A DNA stretch of 64,000 nucleotides, from the NCBI RefSeq assembly GCF_002210095.1, contig NZ_AQQR01000014.1:43021-107020 (forward strand), written 5' to 3'. The stretch is from Marinibacterium profundimaris. Its GTDB lineage: Bacteria > Pseudomonadota > Alphaproteobacteria > Rhodobacterales > Rhodobacteraceae. Below, piece after piece: positions 42,113 to 50,582 of this stretch. The position numbers and the translations under genes were made by a program. Numbering within the stretch: the stretch's first letter is position 1; each line of letters begins with the position of its first letter. A model generated the notes under the pieces. It saw only the letters and a list, made by a program, of their open reading frames with translations, was not told the origin of the DNA and searched no databases.

Positions 42113-42164
42113 AATTCGCCCTACCTTCCAAAGATCAGACTGGACACCTTCAGGAGAGACCGTC

Positions 42165-43982
42165 GTGAGCGACAAGGAAACATCCGGATTGGACGGGGTC
42201 GATGCGCCACACGCAAGCAAACTGGTCAAAAGGCACAGATCCAAAATGAACGCCATGGGAGGACATACTTCAAGCCAGCCGTCCGCGCCACAAGGCCGCG
42301 CGGAGACGCTGGAGTTGCTGTCCTTCCTCGGAACCTTCAGCGACGAGATGGAAGATGCGCTGGACCTCGTGACGCCCAATGCGCATCTGCGCATGATGCT
42401 TCACCTGCTCGAAGGCCATCTTGAAGCGCGCACCATCACCCCCACCTCGCTGATCAACGCCAGCCGCGTGCCCTATGCGACGGCCACCCGACGGCTGAAG
42501 GAAATGGTCGCCGCCGGCCTTGTCGAACAGCGCCCCCGCACCGCGACGGGAAAAAGCTATTCGATGCACCCCAGCGACAAACTGCTGGCCCAGTGGGTCC
42601 AGCTGTCGGGCCGTCTGCGGCGCCTTGCCGAGACACATTTCCAGGCCCAGCCGGATGCCGAGACGCGGGATTACTATTACGGCGGAAGCTACGCGGCGAC
42701 CCATCCGGTGCCGCCGCTCAGTGTCCGCACCGAACCGCTGAAGCTTCAGGGCGGCGTGCGGGTGCTGGTGCATGGCGACCCGACCTTCATGGTGATGGAG
42801 TCGCTCAAGCGCCAGTTCGAACAGGCGATCGGGACGGGCATCAGCCAGCGGGCCTTCTCCATCGATCGCCTGCGCGAAGAGGCGCTGCGCAATGCAGAGC
42901 GGGAGAACAGCCGTTACGACATCATCGCGGTGGACCTTCCCTGGATCGGCGAGTTCGCGACGCGGGATGTGCTGATGCCGCTCGATCGCGTGATGGATAT
43001 CGCGCGGCTGGATCCCGCGGATTTCCACACCGCGGGCTGGAAAGCCGCCCATTGGGACGGTCATCCCTACGGCGTGCCCGCGCAGACCACGCCCGAGCTT
43101 CTGTTCTACCGCCGCGACCTTCTGGCCGACGCCGGGCTGGAGCCGCCGGCCACGACCGACGACCTGATGGCCGCCGCCCGCAGGCTGCACAATCCCCGCC
43201 GCGGGATGCACGGCATCGCCTGGAACGCGGCACGCGGCACGGCGCTGGGGCATACGGCGCTGATGATGCTGGCCGACTTTGGCCAGCCCGTCTTCGACCT
43301 GTCGCCGATCCACGGCGGCTTCGACACGGATGCGCTGGCCCGGGGCGGATACCGCCCCACCATCGACACCGAGGCAGGGCTGCGCGCGGCCGAGTTCATG
43401 CTGGAACTGCTGCAATATTCTCCGCCCGACATCCTTTCGATGTCCTGGTACGAAAGGGTCCGCCCCTATGCCGCGGGGACCGTTGCCATGGCCTATGGCT
43501 ACACCCTGCTGGCCCCGTATTTCGAGCTCGACCAGACATCGCCAGCCCATGGCGAGACAGGCTATTTGCCCCATCCCTGCGCCCCCGATGCCACGCATGT
43601 GGCCCCGGTCGGCGGCTATGTCATGGGGATCCCGGCCAACCTGGCGCCCGAACGCATCCCGGCCGCGGTCGAGGCGCTGATTACCTTCACCTCGCCCGAG
43701 GCACAGAAGCTTTACGTGCAGAACGGCAGCCGCACCAACCCGCGCTACTCCGTGGGCGCCGATCCGGAGGTGCGCCGCACCTCGACGATCTTCGAGGCGG
43801 TGGACGGCATGTCCTGGCGCGACGAACTGCAGTTCTGGCCGCGCCCGCCGGTGCCCGAGATCGGCGAGATCATCCGCATCTGCGGCGAGGAATTCCACGA
43901 CATGCTGCGCGGCATCATCCCGCCGCGCGAGGCACTGGGACGCGCCCAGAAACGGGCCGACGAATTGACAAGACCAGGCTGA
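42165..43982 (+). CDS. Winged-helix protein fused to a MalE-type solute-binding domain
   Basis: A 605-residue protein with no signal peptide. Residues about 70-140 form a winged helix (TSLINASRVPYATATRRLKEM-VAAGLVEQRPR is helix-turn-helix plus wing). Residues about 197-590 are a full extracellular solute-binding protein fold of the SBP_bac_1 (MalE) kind: YDIIAVDLPWIGEFA, GHPYGVPAQTTPELLFYRRDLLADAGL, a central GGFDTDAL region, and MAYGYTLL. A secreted binding protein would not carry a DNA-binding domain, so this is most likely a one-component sugar-sensing regulator. GTG 42165 follows AGGAGA by seven bases. It faces the locus B ABC operon and precedes the SDR genes it may control. Confidence 0.8.
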   Translation: MSDKETSGLDGVDAPHASKLVKRHRSKMNAMGGHTSSQPSAPQGRAETLELLSFLGTFSDEMEDALDLVTPNAHLRMMLHLLEGHLEARTITPTSLINASRVPYATATRRLKEMVAAGLVEQRPRTATGKSYSMHPSDKLLAQWVQLSGRLRRLAETHFQAQPDAETRDYYYGGSYAATHPVPPLSVRTEPLKLQGGVRVLVHGDPTFMVMESLKRQFEQAIGTGISQRAFSIDRLREEALRNAERENSRYDIIAVDLPWIGEFATRDVLMPLDRVMDIARLDPADFHTAGWKAAHWDGHPYGVPAQTTPELLFYRRDLLADAGLEPPATTDDLMAAARRLHNPRRGMHGIAWNAARGTALGHTALMMLADFGQPVFDLSPIHGGFDTDALARGGYRPTIDTEAGLRAAEFMLELLQYSPPDILSMSWYERVRPYAAGTVAMAYGYTLLAPYFELDQTSPAHGETGYLPHPCAPDATHVAPVGGYVMGIPANLAPERIPAAVEALITFTSPEAQKLYVQNGSRTNPRYSVGADPEVRRTSTIFEAVDGMSWRDELQFWPRPPVPEIGEIIRICGEEFHDMLRGIIPPREALGRAQKRADELTRPG

Positions 43983-44016
43983 CCACCGCGTCAGCGACCA
44001 GGGAGGAGGAGAAACC

Positions 44017-44826
44017 ATGGATCCCGCGAGACTGAAGGGAAAGAACATCCTGATCACCGGTGCCGGGCGTGGCATGGGGGCGGCAAATGCCGAATGCTTT
44101 GCCGCACAGGGGGCGAATGTCTGCCTCGGCGATCTGGATCTCGATGCGGCGCAGGGCGTGGCGGAAAAGATCAACGCCGCGGGCAACGGCCGGGCCATCG
44201 CCGTCCACATGGACGTGACGAAACGCGCGGACAATGCTGCCGCCGTGGCCGCAACGGTCGAGGCCTTCGGCTCGATCAACGTCGGCGTGTTCAACGCCGG
44301 CCTGAACAAGCCGCGCTTCTTCATGGACATCGACGAGGACAACTGGGACCTCATCATGACCGTGAACACCAAGGCCATGTGGCTGGGCATGCAGGAAACC
44401 GCGCGCCAGATGATCGACCAGGGCCCGATGCCCGATCATCCCTACAAGCTGATCAATGTCGGATCTATCGCGTCGCGGAAACCGCTGGTCGACGTGACCG
44501 TCTATTGCACCTCGAAATACGGCTGCCTCGCGCTGACCCATTGCGGCGCCATCGGCCTGAGCGAGCACAAGATCACCGTCAACGGCTACGCCCCCGGTGT
44601 CGTGGTCACGCCGCTCTGGGAACAGCTTGACAAGGACCTCGTGGACATCGGCTTCAAGCAGAAGGAAGGCCAGGCCTACGAGGACATCGTGCGCGACGCG
44701 CTGCAGATCAAGCGGGTCTCCTACCCCGATGACATCACCGGGACCGCGTCCTTCCTTGCCAGCGACGACAGCGATTACATGACCGGCCAGATGATCCACA
44801 TCGATGGCGGCTGGTGCATCCAGTAA
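44017..44826 (+). CDS. SDR-family oxidoreductase
   Basis: A 269-residue short-chain dehydrogenase. TGAGRGMG is the cofactor loop near 15-22, FNAGLNKP the NAG motif, and YCTSKYG the YxxxK motif. GGAGGAGAAACC precedes ATG 44017. It follows the fusion regulator by 34 bases and precedes the M24 gene, reading the same way, so they probably share transcription. Its closest relative in the window is the SDR at 40109-40924; the substrate is probably a sugar or a sugar-acid. Confidence 0.9.
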   Translation: MDPARLKGKNILITGAGRGMGAANAECFAAQGANVCLGDLDLDAAQGVAEKINAAGNGRAIAVHMDVTKRADNAAAVAATVEAFGSINVGVFNAGLNKPRFFMDIDEDNWDLIMTVNTKAMWLGMQETARQMIDQGPMPDHPYKLINVGSIASRKPLVDVTVYCTSKYGCLALTHCGAIGLSEHKITVNGYAPGVVVTPLWEQLDKDLVDIGFKQKEGQAYEDIVRDALQIKRVSYPDDITGTASFLASDDSDYMTGQMIHIDGGWCIQ

Positions 44827-44894
44827 CCGACTGACTTTCCAAAATTTTCAACACGTGAAACGGGCGCGCCGGCGCGACCCGGAGGAGCTTTCTG

Positions 44895-46193
44895 ATGTCA
44901 CGCGCATTGATGCCCAACCTGCTGACCCCCCAGGATCTTGAACCCAACTGGGAATGGCGCGAACGCCTGCCCGCCTGGGGCCATACCTCGGTCGATTTCG
45001 AACGCCGCATCGACCATGACCGCCTGCGCCGCTACCGGCTGGCGCGCACCCGGCAATCCCTGCAGAATTCCAAGGCCGGGTCGCTGCTGCTTTTTGATGT
45101 CAACAACATCCGCTATGTCACCGCAACCAAGATCGGCGAATGGGAGCGGGACAAGATGTGCCGCTTCTGCCTGCTGACCGGCGACGATTCCCCTTATGTC
45201 TGGGATTTCGGCTCGGCCGCGGTGCATCACAAGCGCCATTCCGACTGGCTGGAGCCCGACCATTGCCTGGCCGGTGTGGTCGGCATGCGCGGCACGATCC
45301 CGCCCGAATTCGGGCTGATGCAGAAATATGCCAAGATGATCGCCCAGCTGATCAAGGATGCCGGCATGGCCGACATGCCGGTCGGGGTGGATTATGCCGA
45401 AACCGCCATGTTCCATGCCCTGAAGGAAGAGGGCATCAACGTGGTCGACGGTCAGCAGATCATGCTGGCCGCGCGCGAGATCAAGAACTGGGACGAAATC
45501 CAGCTGCTGACCCAGGCGGCCTCGATGGTCGATGGGGTCTATCACATGATCTACGAAGAGCTGAAGCCGGGCGTGCGCGAGAACGACATCGTCGCCATGT
45601 CCAACAAGCTGCTCTACGAGATGGGTTCGGACGACGTGGAAGCGATCAACGCCATTTCCGGCGAGCGCTGCAACCCGCATCCGCATAATTTCACCGACAG
45701 GCTGATCCGCCCCGGCGATCAGGCGTTCTTTGACATTCTGCAGTCTTATCAGGGCTATCGCACCTGTTATTACCGGACCTTCAACGTCGGTCGCGCGACA
45801 CCGTCGCAGAACGATGCCTACGTCAAGGCGCGCGAATGGATCGACGCCTCCATCGCGATGATCAAACCGGGCGTGACCACCGACAAGGTGGCCGAGGTCT
45901 GGCCGACCGCCGAGAGCCTCGGCTTCCCGAACGAGGACGCGGCCTTTGGCCTGCAATTCGGTCACGGGCTGGGCCTTGCGCTGCATGAACGCCCGATCAT
46001 CTCGCGTGCCGTGTCTCTGGATCATCCGATGGAGATCCAGACCGGCATGGTCTTTGCGCTGGAAACCTATTGCCCGGCGACGGACGGCTATTCGGCCGCG
46101 CGGATCGAGGAAGAGGTCGTCGTCACGGAGACCGGCTGCGAGGTGATCTCGCTCTTCCCTGCCGAAGATCTGCCCATCGCGAACCGGTACTGA
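44895..46193 (+). CDS. M24-fold (creatinase/aminopeptidase P-like) protein with altered metal site
   Basis: A 432-residue protein of the pita-bread M24 fold: a creatinase-type N-terminal domain (about 30-190, LLLFDVNNIRYVT) and the C-terminal catalytic fold. The dinuclear-metal ligands of the family are D-x10-D, H, E, E. Here they are Asp280, then Cys291 in place of the second Asp (FDILQSYQGYRTC), His357, Glu390 and Glu405. The size and N-terminal part recall DddP, the DMSP lyase of this fold, but DddP keeps its Asp ligands, so DMSP lyase activity is not inferred. It sits among SDR genes; GGAGG precedes ATG 44895. Reaction unknown. Confidence 0.82.
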   Translation: MSRALMPNLLTPQDLEPNWEWRERLPAWGHTSVDFERRIDHDRLRRYRLARTRQSLQNSKAGSLLLFDVNNIRYVTATKIGEWERDKMCRFCLLTGDDSPYVWDFGSAAVHHKRHSDWLEPDHCLAGVVGMRGTIPPEFGLMQKYAKMIAQLIKDAGMADMPVGVDYAETAMFHALKEEGINVVDGQQIMLAAREIKNWDEIQLLTQAASMVDGVYHMIYEELKPGVRENDIVAMSNKLLYEMGSDDVEAINAISGERCNPHPHNFTDRLIRPGDQAFFDILQSYQGYRTCYYRTFNVGRATPSQNDAYVKAREWIDASIAMIKPGVTTDKVAEVWPTAESLGFPNEDAAFGLQFGHGLGLALHERPIISRAVSLDHPMEIQTGMVFALETYCPATDGYSAARIEEEVVVTETGCEVISLFPAEDLPIANRY

Positions 46194-46196
46194 ACG

Positions 46197-46961
46197 ATGG
46201 CCAATCCGTTCGACCTCTCCGGCCGCAAGGCCCTGGTCACCGGCGGCGCCACAGGCATCGGCGAGGGCATCGCCCTTGCCCTTGCCGCCGCCGGGGCCGA
46301 CGTGGCGCTGACCTACCGAAGCCACCAGCCCGAAGAGACGACAGCCGCGATCCAGTCGTTCGGGCGACGGGCCGTCCCGGTCCATGCGGATTTCATCGGC
46401 ATGGACGAGGCAGCCGCGCGTGACGTGATCGACGGCGCCGCCGATGCCCTTGGCGGGCTGGACATCCTGGTCAACAACGCAGGCATCATCCACCGCGCGG
46501 ACTCGACAGAGATGGCGCTGGACGACTGGCGGCGCGTGACCTCCGTCAACCTCGATTCCGTCTGGCTGCTGTCACAGGCGGCCGGGGTCCGCATGGTGGC
46601 GCAGGGCTCGGGTAAGATCGTCATCGTGTCGTCCGTACTGGGATCGCAGGGCGGCCTGCGCGTCCCGGCCTACGCGTCCTCCAAACATGCGGTGCTGGGC
46701 CTGACCAAGGCGCTGTGCAACGAATGGGCGCCGCATGGCGTGAACGTCAACGCCATCGCGCCCGGCTATACCGCAACCGACAACACGCAGGCGCTGCGCG
46801 ACGACCCGGACCGCTCCCAAGCGCTGCTCGACCGCATCCCGGCCGGGCGCTTCGCCGAGCCGTCTGAGATCGCGGGCGCGGCCGTGTTCCTGGCCTCCGA
46901 CGCCGCCGCCTACTGCCACGGCAGTTGCGTGACGGTGGACGGCGGCTGGCTCGCACGGTGA
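46197..46961 (+). CDS. SDR oxidoreductase, KduD-like
   Basis: A 254-residue short-chain dehydrogenase. TGGATGIG is the cofactor loop, NNAGII the NAG motif, and AYASSKHA contains YxxxK. The C-terminal substrate part (NAIAPGYTATDNTQALRDD then RIPAGRFAEPSEI) closely follows 2-dehydro-3-deoxy-D-gluconate 5-dehydrogenase (KduD), so a ketodeoxy sugar-acid is a likely substrate. It starts three bases after the M24 stop and ends 11 bases before the next SDR. Confidence 0.88.
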   Translation: MANPFDLSGRKALVTGGATGIGEGIALALAAAGADVALTYRSHQPEETTAAIQSFGRRAVPVHADFIGMDEAAARDVIDGAADALGGLDILVNNAGIIHRADSTEMALDDWRRVTSVNLDSVWLLSQAAGVRMVAQGSGKIVIVSSVLGSQGGLRVPAYASSKHAVLGLTKALCNEWAPHGVNVNAIAPGYTATDNTQALRDDPDRSQALLDRIPAGRFAEPSEIAGAAVFLASDAAAYCHGSCVTVDGGWLAR

Positions 46962-46972
46962 GGGAGGACATC

Positions 46973-47716
46973 ATGGATCAATCGCTTCGGGGCAGGACCG
47001 CCCTTGTCACCGCCGCCGCCAACGGGATCGGCCGCGCCTCGGCCGAGGCGCTGGCCGCGCGCGGCGCCACCGTCATCGCCACGGATATCGACGCAGACGG
47101 GCTGGACCGGCTGGCGGCCTCCACGGGCGGGATCACCGCCCAGCCGCTCGACGTGCTTGACGCGGATGCCGTCGCTGCTCTCGTCAACTCCCTGCCGCCC
47201 GTGGACATTCTCGTGAATTGTGCCGGCTGGGTGCATGACGGCAGCATCCTGGACTGCGACGAGGCCGCCTGGGACAGGTCCTTCGACCTGAACGCCCGCG
47301 CCATGTACCGCCTGACGAAAGCCGTCCTGCCGGGGATGCTGGAGAAAGGACAGGGGTCGATCGTCAACATCGCGTCCATCGTCTCCAGCGAAAAGGGTGC
47401 ACCGCGCCGCTTTGCCTACGGCGCCTCCAAGGCCGCGATCATCGGGATGACGAAATCCATTGCGGCGGATTTCGTCCAGGATGGCATCCGCTGCAACGCG
47501 ATCTGTCCCGGCACGGTGCAAAGCCCGTCACTCGAAGACCGGCTGCGCGCCACCGGCGATTTCGACAAGGCGCTGGCCGCCTTCACCGCGCGCCAGCCCA
47601 TGGGCCGCCTCGGCAAACCGGAGGAAATTGCCGAGATGGTCTGCTACCTTGCAAGCGACATGGCCGGCTTCACCACCGGGCAGGCCTTTGCCGTGGATGG
47701 CGGGTGGTCGATCTGA
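46973..47716 (+). CDS. SDR oxidoreductase, 2-keto-3-deoxy-L-fuconate dehydrogenase-like
   Basis: A 247-residue short-chain dehydrogenase. TAAANGIG is the cofactor loop, NCAGWV the NAG motif and AYGASKAA the YxxxK motif. The block GMTKSIAADFVQDGIRCNAICPGTV followed by PSLEDRL resembles the 2-keto-3-deoxy-L-fuconate dehydrogenases and their mammalian relative DHRS6. GGGAGGA precedes ATG 46973. In the L-fucose/L-rhamnose oxidative routes this step yields a diketo acid that is cleaved to pyruvate and L-lactate; the downstream oxidase fits that end product. The hydrolase is not in the cluster. Confidence 0.87.
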   Translation: MDQSLRGRTALVTAAANGIGRASAEALAARGATVIATDIDADGLDRLAASTGGITAQPLDVLDADAVAALVNSLPPVDILVNCAGWVHDGSILDCDEAAWDRSFDLNARAMYRLTKAVLPGMLEKGQGSIVNIASIVSSEKGAPRRFAYGASKAAIIGMTKSIAADFVQDGIRCNAICPGTVQSPSLEDRLRATGDFDKALAAFTARQPMGRLGKPEEIAEMVCYLASDMAGFTTGQAFAVDGGWSI

Positions 47717-48879
47717 TGCGCCTCGATCGTGCCGCCTCCATCGACGACCTGCGCCGCATGGCCCGGCGGCGCATCCCGCGCTTTGCCTTCGATCTGGTCG
47801 ACGGGGGCGCGGAATCCGAACGCAACCTGCGCCGAAACTGCGCGGCCTTCGAAGAGGTCGAGCTTGTCCCGCGCTACATGGTGGATGTCTCGGACATCGA
47901 CACCCGCACCACGCTGATGGGTCAGACCTTCGATGCGCCCATGGGCATGGCGCCCATCGGGATGCTCAACGCCTTCTGGCCCGGCGCCGACCTGACGCTG
48001 GCGCGGCTGTGCAAGCGGGAAAACATCCCCTACGTCGCCTCCTCGGCCGCATCCACGACGCTGGAAAAGCTGGCCGAGGCGGCGGACGGCAACGGATGGT
48101 TCCAGCTCTACGTCTCCAGCGACGGCGCGGTGACCGAGGGGCTGATTTCCCGCGCGGAGGCGGCGGGCTACGAGGTGATGATCGTGACCGCCGATGTCCC
48201 CGCGGCCGGCAAACGCGACCGCGACATCCGCAACCAGCTGGCCGTGCCATTCCGGATCACGCCGGAGGTTGCCCTGGGATTGGCGACCCACCCGCGCTGG
48301 TCGCTGGAAACCCTGGTGCACGGCAAGCCCAACATCGCCAATTATGCCGATCTTCTGCAATCGGCGACATCCTATGCCGACGTCCAGAAGACCCTGATCA
48401 CCCCCGGCTTTTCCTGGGAGAGCCTGAAAAAGCTGCGGGAGCGCTGGCGTGGAAAGCTGCTGGTCAAGGGTATCCTGCACCCGGCTGACGCCGACGCCTG
48501 CGCGCGGGCCGGATGCGACGGGATCGTGGTGTCCAATCATGGCGGTCGCCAGGTGGCCTTTGGCCCGCCGACAGCCCAGGTTCTTCCGGCCATATCCGAG
48601 GCAGTCGCCGGGCGCATGACGGTCATCGTCGACAGCGGCATCCGCCGCGGCGCGGACCTCTTGCGGGCCAGGGCGCTTGGCGCGGAATTCGCCTTCGCCG
48701 GCAGGGCGCTTGCCTTCGGTGTCGGCGCAGGAGGAGAGCGCGGCGCGCAGCGCGCGATGGAGATCCTGAAACTGGAGCTGAACCGCGCTCTGGGACAGCT
48801 GGGCGCTCCGAAGTTCACCGAGGTGGGCCCGGAGCATCTTGCGTGCCAGCCCCGGGACTTGCCCAGGTCTGAGGCCTGA
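47716..48879 (+). CDS. FMN-dependent 2-hydroxy-acid oxidase (LldD/glycolate-oxidase family)
   Basis: A 387-residue FMN enzyme oxidising 2-hydroxy acids to 2-keto acids. FMN and substrate motifs are visible: MAPIGMLNAFWPGAD near 77-90, VKGILHPADA near 255, and the active site VSNHGGRQ near 275 with the catalytic His, then VDSGIRRGAD for the FMN phosphate. ATG 47716 overlaps the SDR stop (TGATG); an in-frame GTG lies 12 bases earlier. Placed after a 2-keto-3-deoxy-fuconate dehydrogenase-like SDR, L-lactate is a natural substrate, but other 2-hydroxy acids cannot be excluded. Confidence 0.88.
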   Translation: MRLDRAASIDDLRRMARRRIPRFAFDLVDGGAESERNLRRNCAAFEEVELVPRYMVDVSDIDTRTTLMGQTFDAPMGMAPIGMLNAFWPGADLTLARLCKRENIPYVASSAASTTLEKLAEAADGNGWFQLYVSSDGAVTEGLISRAEAAGYEVMIVTADVPAAGKRDRDIRNQLAVPFRITPEVALGLATHPRWSLETLVHGKPNIANYADLLQSATSYADVQKTLITPGFSWESLKKLRERWRGKLLVKGILHPADADACARAGCDGIVVSNHGGRQVAFGPPTAQVLPAISEAVAGRMTVIVDSGIRRGADLLRARALGAEFAFAGRALAFGVGAGGERGAQRAMEILKLELNRALGQLGAPKFTEVGPEHLACQPRDLPRSEA

Positions 48880-49276
48880 AGCCGCCGGTCTGGTGCTGTC
48901 GTACGGGCGCGCACGGCGCGCGCCCCGGCGCATGATGCACAAGCCCGCGGTCGGCGTCACATGGGGCGCCGAAAGTCGCGGGCGAATGCAGGCATTTCTG
49001 AAGGACCGTCCGGCCAGACCGGACCAATTGTCCGGCGACGGCGCGGCCCCCGCCCCTCGCGCTCCGGGATCATAATGTCCACGCTGGCCTTGAGCCACCC
49101 GACCGGATAGCATTTCGTCAATCACCGACGCGATCCGCCCCCGGTGCCGCAGCCAGTGTCTTTCGATACCTCCTACCGGACGGAAAAAACGTGGAACTTT
49201 GCGGGCTACATGAGGTTGTTGAGACGATATTCCACTTCCATACAATTGATCGCGCCTCCGGTGCGAGGAGACTGAC
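48880..49276. other. Intergenic stretch with a hairpin, no gene
   Basis: A GGGCGCGC / GCGCGCCC hairpin (48905-48912 and 48918-48925) follows the oxidase stop and probably ends the operon, though no U tract follows. The remaining bases up to the AI-2E family gene are without a recognised gene. Confidence 0.5.
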
Positions 49277-50419
49277 GTGAGCGACAATCCGGCCGGAAGC
49301 GAACCGCCAGAACCGGCCGCCAATCGCCACCTTAACTTTGCGCCACGCTGGGCTGTGATCGGGATTTTCCTGATAATGCTGGTCGGCTCGGCAGCCTATG
49401 CACGGTCGTTCCTGATGCCGGTCGTCCTGGCCGTGCTTCTGCAGCTGGTCTTCGCGCCGGTGCGCCGGAAACTGGCACGATGGGGCATCGCCCCGGGGAT
49501 CGCCGCCGGACTGATCGTCACCACGTTGCTGTCCCTGCTGCTTGCCGGTGCGATAAGCCTGTCCGGACCCGTCAAGACCTGGGTGGATCGGGCGCCGATG
49601 ATCGGCTTCGAGATCCGCGAGAAGATGGATGATCTCAGGGAAGTGACCGAAGGCGTCCAGAAGGCCGCCCAGCAGGTCGACGAAATCACCAGCCCCCGCG
49701 AGCAGGAGGAAGAACCGGGCGTGCAGCGGGTCCGTGTCGAAGAGGACACCGGGCTGCTGGCCTATGCGTTGAGCCTGCCATGGGTCATCGCTCAGATCGT
49801 GTTCACGCTGATCCTGATGTTCTTCTTGTTGGCCTCGGGGGACATGTTCTACGAAAAGCTCGTGTATGTCCTGCCGACCTTTCGGGACAAACGGCAGGCC
49901 ATTCAGATCGCCTACGACATCGAGCGCAAGCTGTCTCGCTACCTGTTCACCATCACCCTGATCAACGCCTGCCTGGGCATGTCGATCGGGCTGGCGATGT
50001 ACTGGTTCGGCATGCCCAATCCGATACTCTTCGGCGTCCTGGGCTTCCTGCTGAATTTCATCCCCTATCTCGGCGCCATCATCGGGGTGGGCGTCGCCAC
50101 CATGGTCGCCTTCGTCTCGCTGGACCTGGCGCAGGAGGCGCTTCTGGTGGGCGGTGTCTACTTCGCCCTGACCTCGATCGAGGGGCAGTTCGCGACACCC
50201 TATTTCGTGGGCCGAAACCTGAGGCTGAACACGGTGGTCGTGTTCCTGTCGGTGACTTTTTTCGCCTGGCTGTGGTCCGTTGTCGGCATGCTCGTGGCGA
50301 CGCCGCTGCTGGTTGCCCTGCGCACGTTCTGCGAACACATCCCTGCCCTGCAGGGGGTCGGGCATTTCCTCTCGGCGAGAGGCGACGAGACGGAAGAGAA
50401 GACGCCCGCCGAACTCTGA
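49277..50419 (+). CDS. AI-2E family transporter
   Basis: A 380-residue membrane protein of the AI-2E/PerM (UPF0118) family. It has two N-terminal helices (about 25-65), a third near 70-95, a soluble coiled region (about 100-155), and about four more helices in the C-terminal half with the signature GFLLNFIPYLGAIIG near 255 and EGQFATPYFVG near 300. These proteins export small solutes or ions; the substrate differs between members. GTG or ATG start: GTG 49277 follows GAGGAGAC, so the start is GTG. It is not in an operon with the sugar genes. Confidence 0.9.
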   Translation: MSDNPAGSEPPEPAANRHLNFAPRWAVIGIFLIMLVGSAAYARSFLMPVVLAVLLQLVFAPVRRKLARWGIAPGIAAGLIVTTLLSLLLAGAISLSGPVKTWVDRAPMIGFEIREKMDDLREVTEGVQKAAQQVDEITSPREQEEEPGVQRVRVEEDTGLLAYALSLPWVIAQIVFTLILMFFLLASGDMFYEKLVYVLPTFRDKRQAIQIAYDIERKLSRYLFTITLINACLGMSIGLAMYWFGMPNPILFGVLGFLLNFIPYLGAIIGVGVATMVAFVSLDLAQEALLVGGVYFALTSIEGQFATPYFVGRNLRLNTVVVFLSVTFFAWLWSVVGMLVATPLLVALRTFCEHIPALQGVGHFLSARGDETEEKTPAEL

Positions 50420-50525
50420 CGCACGACCCGGTCGCCGATGCCGGCCATCCGGAGGACAGGATGCAGACCGCCTGGCCGAAGGTTGCAGGCGCGGCTTTCT
50501 TGACGGAACACGGAGACGCCATGTC

Positions 50526-50550
50526 GGGGATCGCTGTTCCGGCGATCCCC
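50526..50550. terminator. Bidirectional terminator between AI-2E gene and locus C
   Basis: GGGGATCGC (50526-50534) and GCGATCCCC (50542-50550) form a stem, extended by GAGAC/GTCTC outside. It separates the convergent AI-2E gene and fucose-isomerase-family gene. Confidence 0.7.
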
Positions 50551-50582
50551 GTCTCGCCACAGTGGCCGGCTGCGCCTGCCGG

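Noticed and set aside
42270..44390. 706-codon minus-strand open frame
   Set aside because: Antisense to the winged-helix/binding-domain gene, which has intact motifs over its whole length.
44895..46193. DMSP lyase DddP
   Set aside because: Same fold and similar N-terminal half, but metal-ligand Asp residues conserved in DddP are replaced here.
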